A stretch of 64,000 nt of DNA from Actinomycetota bacterium. GTDB lineage: Bacteria > Actinomycetota > Nitriliruptoria > Nitriliruptorales > JAHWKO01. Within the stretch, counting starts at the first letter, position 1. The number at the start of each line of letters is the position of its first letter. The position numbers were made by a program, and so were the translations under genes. The DNA lies in the NCBI GenBank assembly GCA_019347855.1, contig JAHWKO010000001.1, forward strand, positions 19,127-83,126. The letters are read 5' to 3'. This document shows, one piece after another, positions 8,540-16,962 of the stretch. Below the pieces are notes generated by a model. It was not told the DNA's origin, made no database searches, and saw nothing but the letters and a program-made list of their open reading frames with translations.

Positions 8540-9376
8540 TCAGGAGAGCCGGCGGTAGCGGAACACGGCTGCCGGGACGAAGACCGCGAGCATGACGACC
8601 GACCACGCGATGGTCCCCAACAGGTCCGCGGTCACCGGCCCCCCGATCGACAGCGCCCGGGTGGCGTCCGCGGCGACCGTCACCGGGCTGTACCGCGCGA
8701 CCGACTCCAGCCACGTCGGGAACGTCTCGATCGGCACGAACACCGAGCTCGCGAACGCCAGCGGGAAGATCGCCACGAAGCTCGCCGATTGCGCGGCTTC
8801 CGCGCCCGGGACCACGAGGGCGAGCCAGGCGAAGATCCAGCTGAGCGCGAAGCCGAACAGCGACACCACGGCGATCGCACCGAGCACCGACACGGGACCG
8901 GTGCTGAACCGGAACCCGATCAGGTATCCGACGAGGACCATGAGGACGACCACGAAGAGGCTGCGCACCAGGTCCGCGACCGTCCGCCCCGCCAGCACCG
9001 CGACCCGGGACATCGGCATCGAGCGGAACCGGTCGATCACGCCCCGCTCGAGGTCCTCGGCGAGCCCCACGGAGGTCTGGGTCGTCCGGAACGCGGTGGA
9101 CTGGATGAAGATCCCGGGGAGCAGGAAGTCGATGTAGTCGACCCCCGACGGCAGGGCCTCGGTGATCGCGCCCCCGAACACGTAGGTGAACAGCAGCACG
9201 AACATGATCGGCTGGATCGTCGAGAAGACCAGCAGCCGTCGCTGTCGGATGAAGTGCCTGAGGTTGCGCCCCGCGACGACGCCGGTGTCGTGCAGCAGCC
9301 AGCGCAGGGCCGACCGGTCCGCGATCGTTTCCTCACGGGTCGCCTCGGGGGTCAGGGTCCGCGCCGCACCGCTCAT
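8540..9376 (-). CDS. ABC-2 type exporter permease, DrrB-like
   Basis: A 278-residue membrane subunit of an ABC exporter. It has six hydrophobic segments in the ABC-2 arrangement: an N-terminal cytoplasmic arm, TM1 at IQPIMFVLLFTYVFGG, and the conserved loop DLERGVIDRFRSMPMSR about residues 150-170, which is the hallmark of DrrB-type daunorubicin and antibiotic exporters. It ends with FRYRR. It overlaps the ATPase gene by ATGA and must be its partner. Exporters of this type remove drugs or lipids; the substrate cannot be read from the sequence. No biosynthetic cluster is next to it. Confidence 0.85.
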   Translation of the reverse strand: MSGAARTLTPEATREETIADRSALRWLLHDTGVVAGRNLRHFIRQRRLLVFSTIQPIMFVLLFTYVFGGAITEALPSGVDYIDFLLPGIFIQSTAFRTTQTSVGLAEDLERGVIDRFRSMPMSRVAVLAGRTVADLVRSLFVVVLMVLVGYLIGFRFSTGPVSVLGAIAVVSLFGFALSWIFAWLALVVPGAEAAQSASFVAIFPLAFASSVFVPIETFPTWLESVARYSPVTVAADATRALSIGGPVTADLLGTIAWSVVMLAVFVPAAVFRYRRLS

Positions 9377-10377
9377 GCCGTGGCCCTCTGGGGGGTCGCG
9401 TCAACGTCGTCGGCGCGGTCCACCGCGCGGTGACCGGTCAGCTCCAGGAACACGTCGTCCAGGGTCGGCCGGCGCAACGCGAGGTCCAGGACGTCGATGC
9501 CGGACCGCTCCAGGGCGCGGGCGGCGTCGACGACCAGCCCCACGCCGTCCCGGTGGACCGGGAGAGCGAGCTCGTCGCTGCGGCGACCGTCCCCGCCGCC
9601 CCCGTGGGGGTCCTCGCAACCCACGTCGCGCAGGGCGACCACCGCGTCGGCTCGCTGCGTGGGGTCCCGCAGCCTGACGACGACGACCTGTCCGCCCACC
9701 TGGTCCTTCAGCTCGTCGCCGGTCCCGTTCGCGATGATCACCCCGGAGTCGATCACGGCGATCCGGTCCGCCAGGGTGTCCGCCTCGTCGAGGTACTGGG
9801 TGGTGAGGAGGAGCGTCGTCCCCTCGCGGACGAGGTCGCGGATCACCTCCCACATCTGCCGCCGGCTCCGCGGGTCGAGACCGGTGGTGGGCTCGTCGAG
9901 GAAGAGCAGGCGCGGTCGGACGAGGAGGCTGGAGGCGAGGTCGAGCCGGCGGCGCATCCCGCCGGAGTAGGTGCGCACCGAGCGGTCTCCGGCGTCGGCG
10001 AGCCCGAACCGCTCCAACAGCTCGTTCCCCCGTCGGGCGGCGTCGGGACCTCGCATGTGGAACAGGCGACCGAACATCCGGAGGTTCTCGCGCCCGGTGA
10101 GCAGCTCGTCGACCGCCGCGAACTGGCCGGTCAGCGCGACGATCCGCCGGACGGCCGCGGCCTCACGGACGACGTCGTGCCCGAAGACCGTCGCCCCTCC
10201 CTCGTCCGGGTCGAGCAGCGTGGCGAGGATCCGCACGAGGGTGGTCTTGCCGGCGCCGTTCGGACCCAGGAGCGACAGGACCTCCCCCTCGGAGACCCGC
10301 AGGTCGACCCCGTCGAGCGCGACGGTGTCCCCGAACCGCTTCATCACCCCCTCGGCGACGATCGCGGGGTCGGACAC
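9373..10377 (-). CDS. ABC exporter ATP-binding protein, DrrA-like
   Basis: A 334-residue nucleotide-binding subunit. Walker A GPNGAGKTT is near residue 40, the signature is YSGGMRRRLDLA, Walker B is LLFLDEPTTGLD, and the H-loop is TTQYLDEAD. After the core ATPase comes the DrrA-type C-terminal extension ending TLDDVFLELTGH, which in this family helps contact the permease. GTG 10377 is chosen because GAGGAGG lies just upstream and the ATPase fold starts 10 residues later. It precedes and overlaps the DrrB-like permease. The M23 peptidase gene ends 43 bases upstream on the same strand, so the three may share a transcript. Confidence 0.88.
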   Translation of the reverse strand: MSDPAIVAEGVMKRFGDTVALDGVDLRVSEGEVLSLLGPNGAGKTTLVRILATLLDPDEGGATVFGHDVVREAAAVRRIVALTGQFAAVDELLTGRENLRMFGRLFHMRGPDAARRGNELLERFGLADAGDRSVRTYSGGMRRRLDLASSLLVRPRLLFLDEPTTGLDPRSRRQMWEVIRDLVREGTTLLLTTQYLDEADTLADRIAVIDSGVIIANGTGDELKDQVGGQVVVVRLRDPTQRADAVVALRDVGCEDPHGGGGDGRRSDELALPVHRDGVGLVVDAARALERSGIDVLDLALRRPTLDDVFLELTGHRAVDRADDVDATPQRATA

Positions 10378-10420
10378 AGCGGCCTCCTCGTGGGTGGCGA
10401 CCGGACGGTCGCGGCTCAGG

Positions 10421-11017
10421 TCAGCGGCAGTGCTCGTCGAGCAGCGGGAACGGATCGACGGGCCCGTCAGGTCCGCGGATCTCGAAGTGGAGGTGCGGCC
10501 GCGAGCCACGGGCGTTGCCGCTCGTTCCAACGTATCCGACGACGTCGCCGGCCTCGACGGTGCCGTCCTCGGCGAACCGATCCAGGTGCGCGAATACGTG
10601 CCGGCGCCCCTCACCGTGCAGCACGACCTGCTTCCCGGCGGTACCGCCCGTCGCCTGCTCGACCCGGCCCGGCTGCGGGGCGACCACGGGTGTGCCGCGT
10701 GCGGCGTACAGATCGACGCCCCGGTGGACGCGCCCGCTCGGCTTGCGGTAGCCGAAGTCGTCCCGGAACGCGTTCCGACCGTCGACCGGGCAGTGCCACA
10801 GCGGTGCGCGTGATGGCGATGCCGTGTCGGTCCCACCCTCGGAGGACGTGGGCGCCGGTGCCATGCCCGGTTCGCGCTCCGACTCGGATGACGGTCCGGG
10901 GAACCAGGCGAAGGCGGCGCCCGCCACCGCGACGACGGCGAGCGCGACCAACCCGAGCACGGTGGTCCACCGTCGGCGGGCGCGTCCGCCGGTCGCGGAC
11001 CAGGTGCGGTAGCTCAT
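10421..11017 (-). CDS. M23 family metallopeptidase (membrane-anchored)
   Basis: A 198-residue peptidoglycan endopeptidase-type protein. A single N-terminal membrane segment (about residues 17-38) is followed by a Ser/Pro-rich linker and then the LytM/M23 domain. That domain contains the zinc ligands HRGVD (HxxxD) and HLHFE (HxH), plus GTPVVAPQPGRV. It should cut peptide cross-links in the wall, outside the membrane. Its catalytic domain is clearly related to the LysM-M23 protein at 21.2-22.1 kb (both start WHCPV and end in a Cys close to the C terminus). GGAGG precedes the ATG, and a TAGCGT -10-like box sits 25 bases upstream at 11043-11048. Confidence 0.88.
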   Translation of the reverse strand: MSYRTWSATGGRARRRWTTVLGLVALAVVAVAGAAFAWFPGPSSESEREPGMAPAPTSSEGGTDTASPSRAPLWHCPVDGRNAFRDDFGYRKPSGRVHRGVDLYAARGTPVVAPQPGRVEQATGGTAGKQVVLHGEGRRHVFAHLDRFAEDGTVEAGDVVGYVGTSGNARGSRPHLHFEIRGPDGPVDPFPLLDEHCR

Positions 11018-11084
11018 CGTCCTCCGGGATCGTCCACGGATGACGCTACGCCCGACCGGCGGGCGCGACGGTGGGTGGCCCCGG

Positions 11085-12395
11085 TCAGGAGTCGGCAGCC
11101 TCCACCAGCGCCGATGCGTGACGGGAAGCGTCGCGGCGGATCACGTCGATGTCGACCGTCGTGGCCCGTCCGTCGTGAGCGACGAGCCTCCCGTCGCAGT
11201 AGACACGTTCGACGTCCTGGTCCTGCGATGCGTACACGACCGTCGAGTACGGATCGTGGACCGGGGCGGTCCCCGCGCGGTCCGGGTGGAGCACCAGGAT
11301 GTCGGCCCGCTTGCCCGGCGTCAGGCTGCCCACCTGATCACCGAGGCCGACCGCTCGGGCGCCGTCCACCGTGGCCATCCGCAGCACGGTCCGAGCAGGT
11401 AGCTGCGTGGCGTCCCCCTGCGTGACCTTCTGCAGGAGGCTCGCGGCACGGAGCTCCTCGAGGATCGTGAGCTGGTTCGTGCTGGCCGCGCCGTCCGTGC
11501 CGAGGGCGACGGTGATGCCGGCGTCGCGGAGCCGCCCGACCGGTGCGACACCGCTGGCGAGCTTCATGTTGCTCCTTGGGTTGTGCGCGACGGCCGCTCC
11601 GGAGTCCGCCAGCAGACGGATGTCCGTGTCGTCCACCCACACACAGTGAGCCGCAAGGCAGCCGGCATCCAGGATCCCCGTGTCGGCCGCGATCTGGACC
11701 GGGGTCGCACCGGTCCGCTCCTTGGCGCGCTCCACCTCGCCGCGCGTCTCGGACAGGTGCATGTGCACCCGCACCCCCAGCTCGCGGGCGGTGTCCGCGA
11801 TCTCGCGCAGGAACGCGTCCGGGCAGGTGTAGACCCCGTGCGGACCGAGGATCGCGGAGATGCGCCCGTCGGCCGCGCCGTCCCAGTGGCGCACGAAGTC
11901 GACCGCGGCGGCGAGGGTCTCGTCCATCGGCCCCAGGCTCTCCAGCAGGCCGGGCGCCAGCACGGCGCGGATGCCGGCCTCCTCCACGGCCTCGGCGGAA
12001 CCGTCCAGGTGGATGTACATGTCGGCGAACGTCGTCACCCCTCCCGCGAGCATCTCGCTGGCGGCGAGCAACGTCCCGGCGCGCACGTGGTCGACGTCCA
12101 GGTGCGCCTCGATCGGCCAGATGCGGTCCTCCAACCACCGCTCGAGCGGCAGGTCGTCCGCGTAGCCGCGCAGCAGCGCCATCGCGGCGTGCGTGTGCGC
12201 GTTCACGAGCCCGGGGAGCAGCCAGCGCCCCGGGAGGTCCACCACCTCCGCATCGTCCTCGTCCTTGGTGTCCCTCCCGTCGCGCGACCGCACCGTCGTG
12301 ATCTCCCCGTCCTCGATCACGACCTCGGGATCCGTCACCGTCCCGAGCTCGTCGTCCATCGTCAGTGCGAGGTCCGCGCGCAGGATCGTCCTCAC
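11085..12395 (-). CDS. mtaD: Methylthioadenosine/S-adenosylhomocysteine deaminase-type amidohydrolase
   Basis: A 436-residue amidohydrolase of the TIM-barrel superfamily. Metal ligands are visible: VNAHTHAAM (HxH, about residues 67 and 69), VHMHLSETR, AAHCVW and the final LGTDGAAS aspartate. Start GTG 12395 overlaps the phosphorylase stop as GTGA. The product would deaminate 5'-methylthioadenosine and S-adenosylhomocysteine to the inosine forms; related family members act on other aminopurines, so substrate is inferred. Placement directly after MTA phosphorylase strongly supports a methylthioadenosine role. It ends an operon that begins with the lipase-maturation-like gene at 15.4 kb. Confidence 0.82.
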   Translation of the reverse strand: MRTILRADLALTMDDELGTVTDPEVVIEDGEITTVRSRDGRDTKDEDDAEVVDLPGRWLLPGLVNAHTHAAMALLRGYADDLPLERWLEDRIWPIEAHLDVDHVRAGTLLAASEMLAGGVTTFADMYIHLDGSAEAVEEAGIRAVLAPGLLESLGPMDETLAAAVDFVRHWDGAADGRISAILGPHGVYTCPDAFLREIADTARELGVRVHMHLSETRGEVERAKERTGATPVQIAADTGILDAGCLAAHCVWVDDTDIRLLADSGAAVAHNPRSNMKLASGVAPVGRLRDAGITVALGTDGAASTNQLTILEELRAASLLQKVTQGDATQLPARTVLRMATVDGARAVGLGDQVGSLTPGKRADILVLHPDRAGTAPVHDPYSTVVYASQDQDVERVYCDGRLVAHDGRATTVDIDVIRRDASRHASALVEAADS

Positions 12396-13162
12396 ATCGG
12401 CTCCGGTCGTCGGGCGCAGCTGCACGTCCGCTCCGCCGGGAGCTCCGCGATCGCGCCGCGCAGCAACGTCAGCAGCCGGTCGGCGTTGCCGGCCTGGACC
12501 TCGAGCACCTCCTCGTGTGTGAGGGGTTCGTCCCGGAGCCCAGCTGCGGTGTTCGTCACGCTCGCCACGCTGGCGTAACACAGCCCGAGCTCGCGGGCGA
12601 GCACGACCTCCGGGACACCGGTCATGCCGACGACGTCCCCGTCCAGCATCCGGAAGGCCCGTACCTCGGCGGCGCTCTCGAACCGCGGGCCCTGGGTGCA
12701 CACGTAGGTCCCGCCGTCGCGAGCGGCGATCCCAGCGCTCGACGCGGTCGAGGCCAGGACCGAGCGGAGCTGCGAGCAGTACGGGGCGGTGACGTCGACG
12801 TGGGCGACCTGATCGTCGAAGAACGTCGACCGGCGGCCGTGCGTGTGGTCGAGGAACTGGTCGATCAGCACGAAGGTGCCCGGTTCCAGGTCCGGGTCCA
12901 AGCCCCCGACGGCGGCGGTCGCCAGGATGCGCTCGGTGATCTCGCTCAGGGCCGCGATGTTGGCGCGGTAGTCGATCCGGTGGGGCGGGACCTGGTGGCC
13001 CTCCCCGTGCCGGGGCAGGAACGCCACCCGGTGACCGGCCAGCCCCCCGACCTGGACGGTCGCCTCGCCGTAGGGCGTGATGATCGGGTGGGGCCGGGGG
13101 TCGTCCAGGACCTCGGTGACCCCCGATCCTCCGATGATCGCGACGTCGACGCGTTCGGACAC
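12392..13162 (-). CDS. mtnP: S-methyl-5'-thioadenosine phosphorylase
   Basis: A 256-residue purine nucleoside phosphorylase-fold enzyme of the MTAP subfamily. Seen motifs: VAIIGGSGV at the phosphate site, FLPRHGEGHQVPPHRIDYRAN, FVLIDQFLDHT, TYVCTQGPRFESAAEVRAFR, and GMTGVPEVVLARELGLCYAS. It splits methylthioadenosine to adenine and 5-methylthioribose-1-phosphate, recycling the by-product of polyamine and related pathways. No mtnA-type isomerase follows; a deaminase does. GTG 13162 is preceded by GAGGAGG. A TAGGCT -10-like box (13196-13201) overlaps the stop of the upstream nuclease-fold gene, so the pair mtnP-mtaD could also have its own promoter. Confidence 0.9.
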   Translation of the reverse strand: MSERVDVAIIGGSGVTEVLDDPRPHPIITPYGEATVQVGGLAGHRVAFLPRHGEGHQVPPHRIDYRANIAALSEITERILATAAVGGLDPDLEPGTFVLIDQFLDHTHGRRSTFFDDQVAHVDVTAPYCSQLRSVLASTASSAGIAARDGGTYVCTQGPRFESAAEVRAFRMLDGDVVGMTGVPEVVLARELGLCYASVASVTNTAAGLRDEPLTHEEVLEVQAGNADRLLTLLRGAIAELPAERTCSCARRPEPM

Positions 13163-13198
13163 GGTCGGGTGGTTCCTCCTCGGGCGGGCGCCCGGAGC

Positions 13199-13960
13199 CT
13201 AGGTGTCCGTGGGGGTGGACACCTCGACCCGGACGCCGTAGTGGTCGGACACGGCGTCCTCGCGGGTGAGCACGACCTCGGCCCCCCGTACCTGGAGGCC
13301 CCGGACCAGCACGTGGTCGATGCGTCGCCCGGCCAGCTCGGGGTGGTCCATGTAGCGGTTGTCGACGTCGAACGTCGGGAGGTCGTCGTCGTCGTTCACG
13401 TCCGCGTAGGCGTCGTGGAGCGGGTCCCAGCCTTCGTCGGGTTCGGTGAGCGTGCGGACCGCGGGGGAGCCCATGACGTCGTTCAGGTCGCCGGCCACGA
13501 TCAGCGCGCCCGACCACCCGCGCAGCGCGTCGCGGATCGTCTCGGCCTGGGCGGTCCGCAGGTCCCCGGCGTCGAGCCGCCAGGCGAGGTGAGTGTTGCC
13601 GAGCCGGACGACCTGCCGGCCGACCGCGACGTCGACGAGCTGGAGCGCCCGGTGGTGGGCGTCCCTGCCGTGCGGGAGGTAGACGGGGTCGTGGTGGTCA
13701 GCGTCGAGGTCGGTCACGACCGCGAGTCCCTCACCCCGGCCGATCCGCGCGGACGTGATGTGGTGCACGTGGCGGTAGTCCAACACCTCGGCCAGGCGGT
13801 GGGCCTGGGTGCTTCCGCCGCCGCCCGCGACCTCCTGCAGGGCGAGCACGTCCGGGCGGTCCTCCCGGAGCGCCGCGATCAGCGCGTCGAGGCGCGCCCC
13901 GGCAGGACCGTTGCTGCCCCACAGGTTGAGGGTCAGCAGGACCAGATGGGTGCCGGTCAC
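13199..13960 (-). CDS. Endonuclease/exonuclease/phosphatase (EEP) family protein
   Basis: A 253-residue protein with the EEP fold. Visible motifs are LTLNLWGSN (Asn at the start strand), DVLALQEV (metal-binding Glu), LGNTHLAWR, VAGDLNDVMGSPA (catalytic Asp/Asn) and RRIDHVLVRG ... SDHYGVRVEV (final Asp-His pair). The full catalytic set is present, so it should be active as a nuclease, sphingomyelinase-type or inositol phosphatase-type enzyme; no signal peptide is seen, so it is probably cytoplasmic. GTG 13960 overlaps the stop of the upstream gene as GTGA. Substrate unknown. Confidence 0.8.
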   Translation of the reverse strand: MTGTHLVLLTLNLWGSNGPAGARLDALIAALREDRPDVLALQEVAGGGGSTQAHRLAEVLDYRHVHHITSARIGRGEGLAVVTDLDADHHDPVYLPHGRDAHHRALQLVDVAVGRQVVRLGNTHLAWRLDAGDLRTAQAETIRDALRGWSGALIVAGDLNDVMGSPAVRTLTEPDEGWDPLHDAYADVNDDDDLPTFDVDNRYMDHPELAGRRIDHVLVRGLQVRGAEVVLTREDAVSDHYGVRVEVSTPTDT

Positions 13961-15399
13961 GGGGTCGACCTCCCGACGGGGACCGGCTTCCCGTGGCGGA
14001 GCGTGAGCAGCGGGCAGTAGGTCCCGATGGGCTCGCGGTCCCACCACCGGCCCGTCCCGCGCCGGGTCGCGCGATCGGTGAAGGTGTACCGGTAGAGGTC
14101 GGCCCGCAGGAACCGCGGGGGCGAGTCGGGGTCGGGTCCCTCAGCCAGCAGCTCGCACACGGGCCGCGCACCCGCGAGCAGCCGCTCGCAGAACCGGAGG
14201 AACCACGGGTTGCGGTCGAGCGTGCCCAGCGCCGCGAACCACAGCTGCCAGTCGAGACGGGGCTGGTGGGGCGCGTTCCAGCGGGGCGGTCGTCGCAGGT
14301 CGGTGGGGTCGTACCGGAACCGGTACGTGGTCCAGCGCTCGCCGTCCTGGCTGCCCTGCAACACGATCTCGGGACGGGTCGTGGTCATCACCGCGAACAG
14401 GCCGTAGCGGTTGGCGAGCCGGACGCGACCCACCGCCTGCAGGAGCCGCTGCGCCCACGGCCAGGGACGGACCATCGCGACGAGACGCACCGCGTTCAGA
14501 GCGAGTAGCGTCCCCGCGGCGACGACGACCAGCCACCAGGTGACCGCGCCGGTGGCGGGGAGCTGGCCCACCGGGTCGCCGAGCACGGCCACCCACACCC
14601 CGTCCGGCACCAGCGGGAGCAGCAGGCCGATCGCCAGCAGGTTGAAGAACCCGTAGTTCCCGCTGAGGAGGATCCCGACCTGCAGCACGAGGAGCAGCGC
14701 GATCGGGATCGCTCGCCACGGCCACGGGGAGAGCAGCAGCAGCGGGACGACCAGCTCGATCGCGAGGACCGCCCACGTGGTCGCGACGTGTGCACCCCGC
14801 GGGAGCTGGTGCAGGTGCCAGGCGAACCTCGTCGGAAGCGGCTGGGTCTCGTGGTGGTAGGTGAGCGCCGTGCCGTCACGCCACGTCTCGTCGCGGCTCA
14901 GGAGCTTCGCCGCGCCGGACTGCAGCATCAGCCGGATCAGCAGGAACCAGACCAGCCACAGCGCGGGCTCAGGTGTCGGCAACGCGACCGCGAGGACCGC
15001 CCCGACCACCAGGACCTCGAGCAGCAGCATGTCCCACTGGTACGAGAGGAAGTCCCGACCGACCGTCGAGAAGGACAGGTAGCACACCCAGGCCACCACC
15101 AGGGACGGTGCCGCGAGGATGTCGAGGGTCACCAGCACGGATGCGGCCAGACCGACCGCGCACACGGTCCACAGGGCACGATCGCTCGCGCCGAACCGGA
15201 ACAGCGTCGGGGTCTGGGCGACCGTCACGCCACGGGACCGCAACTGCGCCACGGTCTCGGAGATCGGCAGTATCCCGTTCCGGCCGTACAGCCCCTCGAG
15301 CTGGACCATCAGGGAGACGAAGGCCACCGTCGACGCCACGCCGATGCCCCGGAGGAACACCCAGGTCGCGACCGTGTAGGCCTCGGGTTCGAGCAGCAT
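13957..15399 (-). CDS. Lipase maturation factor family membrane protein
   Basis: A 480-residue protein of the lipase maturation factor (LMF1/LMF2-like) family. The N-terminal two thirds is a multi-pass membrane region (about 9-10 segments). The C-terminal soluble domain carries the family blocks RWTTYRFRYDP, RPPRWNAPHQPRLDWQLWFAAL and a long tail ending in a proline-rich region. In animals LMF1 helps fold lipases in the ER; in bacteria the function is not settled. The ATG has no Shine-Dalgarno site and stands 7 bases after a TACGGT box. It heads a minus-strand operon with the EEP enzyme, mtnP and mtaD. Confidence 0.85.
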   Translation of the reverse strand: MLLEPEAYTVATWVFLRGIGVASTVAFVSLMVQLEGLYGRNGILPISETVAQLRSRGVTVAQTPTLFRFGASDRALWTVCAVGLAASVLVTLDILAAPSLVVAWVCYLSFSTVGRDFLSYQWDMLLLEVLVVGAVLAVALPTPEPALWLVWFLLIRLMLQSGAAKLLSRDETWRDGTALTYHHETQPLPTRFAWHLHQLPRGAHVATTWAVLAIELVVPLLLLSPWPWRAIPIALLLVLQVGILLSGNYGFFNLLAIGLLLPLVPDGVWVAVLGDPVGQLPATGAVTWWLVVVAAGTLLALNAVRLVAMVRPWPWAQRLLQAVGRVRLANRYGLFAVMTTTRPEIVLQGSQDGERWTTYRFRYDPTDLRRPPRWNAPHQPRLDWQLWFAALGTLDRNPWFLRFCERLLAGARPVCELLAEGPDPDSPPRFLRADLYRYTFTDRATRRGTGRWWDREPIGTYCPLLTLRHGKPVPVGRSTP

Positions 15400-15406
15400 C
15401 GGGTAC

Positions 15407-15412
15407 ACCGTA
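15407..15412 (-). promoter_or_regulatory. Candidate -10 box TACGGT, leaderless operon start
   Basis: On the minus strand TACGGT is followed by exactly 7 bases and then the ATG at 15399. This spacing puts the transcription start at the start codon. No Shine-Dalgarno site is present before this ATG. It would drive the lipase-maturation-like gene and the three overlapping or close genes behind it. Confidence 0.4.
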
Positions 15413-15484
15413 CGGGCGTCCGGTCGAACGTTGTCCCGTCCGTGGGGACGCCGCCACCGTGGGACCGACGGAGGGGGAGACCTC

Positions 15485-16426
15485 ATGGAACGGACGCGTG
15501 AGGCGGCGGTCGGAGCGCTCCTGGGCACGTTCGCCGGGGATGCGGTCGGGGCGCCGTGGGAGGGCAGCGAGCCGGTGGCCGGGCGTAGCGCGAGCGGTCG
15601 GGTCCAGGGGTCCTTGGATCGCGGTGAGCTGCGGTACACCGACGACACCCAGCTGACGCTCGCACTGGCCGAGCACCTGTGCGAGCACCCGGGCGTCGAT
15701 CAGGACGCGCTCGCTCGCACGTTCCTCGATCACCACGAGCCGGGGCGCGGGTACGGCGGGGGGATGCTGCGCCTGCTGGACATCTGGCGGTCCGGCACGC
15801 CGGTCGACGAGGCGGCCACCGCCGTGTTCCCCGACGGCTCGTTCGGGAACGGCGCGGCGATGCGCGTGGCGCCGGTGGGCGTCGTCTGGGCACACGATCC
15901 GAGGCGGCTCGAGGCGGTCGCGCGACGTCAGGCGTCCGTCACGCACGCTCACCGACTCGGTCAGGCCGCCGCTGCCCTCCAGGCCCGCGCCGTCGGTGTC
16001 GCGGCCGGTCGCGGGACGTTCGGGCCGGATGAGCTGGAGGCGCTCGACGATGTGGTTGCGGAGCCGGAGCTGCGTGCGCCCTTCGACGAGGCGCGGGCGC
16101 TGACGAGCGGGTGGGAGGGGGACGCCGACCTGTCGTTCGCCGAGATCGCTCGACGCGTCGGCAACGAGGTCGTGGGGCACCGCTCGGTGCCGGGGGCCCT
16201 CTGGGCTGCGGCCGCGGGGTCGTCGTTCCCGGAGGTGGTCGAGCTCGCCATCGGTCTCGGCGGGGACGCGGACACCCTGGCCGCCATGGCGGGTGCGGTG
16301 GCGGGAGCGGCCGCGGGGCGCGACGCGATCCCCGAGAGCTGGCAGGAGCGGTTCGAGGACGGCCTGCGCGGCCGGGGGTTCGCGCTCCGGCTGGCGGAAC
16401 GCCTCGCCGAGGTCGACGTCAGGTGA
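15485..16426 (+). CDS. ADP-ribosylglycohydrolase family protein (DraG-like)
   Basis: A 313-residue all-helical hydrolase. Motifs fit the DraG/ARH family: GTFAGDAVGAPWEG at the N terminus, YTDDTQLTLALAEHL (TDDT, metal-binding acidic pair), GSFGNGAAMRVAP, and the C-terminal LGGDADTLAAMAGAV with the second acidic pair. These proteins remove ADP-ribose from proteins or small molecules using two Mg or Mn ions. ATG 15485 follows GGGGGAGA at good spacing. No DraT or other ADP-ribosyltransferase is near, so the target is unknown. Its last 8 bases overlap the opposite-strand zinc-ribbon gene. Confidence 0.88.
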   Translation: MERTREAAVGALLGTFAGDAVGAPWEGSEPVAGRSASGRVQGSLDRGELRYTDDTQLTLALAEHLCEHPGVDQDALARTFLDHHEPGRGYGGGMLRLLDIWRSGTPVDEAATAVFPDGSFGNGAAMRVAPVGVVWAHDPRRLEAVARRQASVTHAHRLGQAAAALQARAVGVAAGRGTFGPDELEALDDVVAEPELRAPFDEARALTSGWEGDADLSFAEIARRVGNEVVGHRSVPGALWAAAAGSSFPEVVELAIGLGGDADTLAAMAGAVAGAAAGRDAIPESWQERFEDGLRGRGFALRLAERLAEVDVR

Positions 16427-16802
16427 GCTCGTGGATCTCGTCGAGCCAGTCGTCCCGTGCGAGGAGCTCGTGGAGGTCCAGCAGGTCGTCCAGCGTGAGC
16501 GGTGGTCCGTCCGCCGCTGTCTCGGGGTGGCCGACGGGCGTGCCGCGACGGTGGTCGCCGTCTCCCGTCACCACCTCGGCCCCCCACGCGCGCAGCTGAC
16601 GGACCAGGGACCTATCGGCCTTCTGCACGGGGATCCGGCTGCACGCGGGACAGAGGTACGCGTAGCGCCCGGCATGCGCATCCGCGGTCGGCTCCAAGGC
16701 GAGCTTGACCTCACGCGGTCGCAACCAGACACGCACCGCACAGTGGGGGCACGACGTACGGATCGCACCGTGGTCACGTCGGCGATGCGGATCCAGCTCC
16801 AT
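16419..16802 (-). CDS. Zinc-ribbon protein of unknown function
   Basis: A 127-residue protein. TSCPHCAVRVWLR and YLCPACSRIPV give two CPxC knuckles about 35 residues apart, the pattern of a zinc ribbon. The C-terminal third ends with a short helical stretch, LTLDDLLDLHELLARDDWLDE, that looks like a protein-contact segment and occurs in several small actinobacterial zinc proteins. A longer open frame extends upstream to 16979, but codons before ATG 16802 overlap the kinase promoter region and are not domain-like. No specific role can be assigned. Confidence 0.6.
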   Translation of the reverse strand: MELDPHRRRDHGAIRTSCPHCAVRVWLRPREVKLALEPTADAHAGRYAYLCPACSRIPVQKADRSLVRQLRAWGAEVVTGDGDHRRGTPVGHPETAADGPPLTLDDLLDLHELLARDDWLDEIHELT

Positions 16803-16962
16803 GCACCGAGTGTCGGACGTCGAGGCGGGGAAGGGGGAGCCCCCGACCCTGGCCATCCGGCCACAGCGGCCGTCCCGGGCGTCCCTTCGGCCAGGGGTCG
16901 GGGCCTGTCCGGGGGCCAGGCTGGCGTAGCCATAGGGAGATGAACCGCCGACGGGGGGTGAC

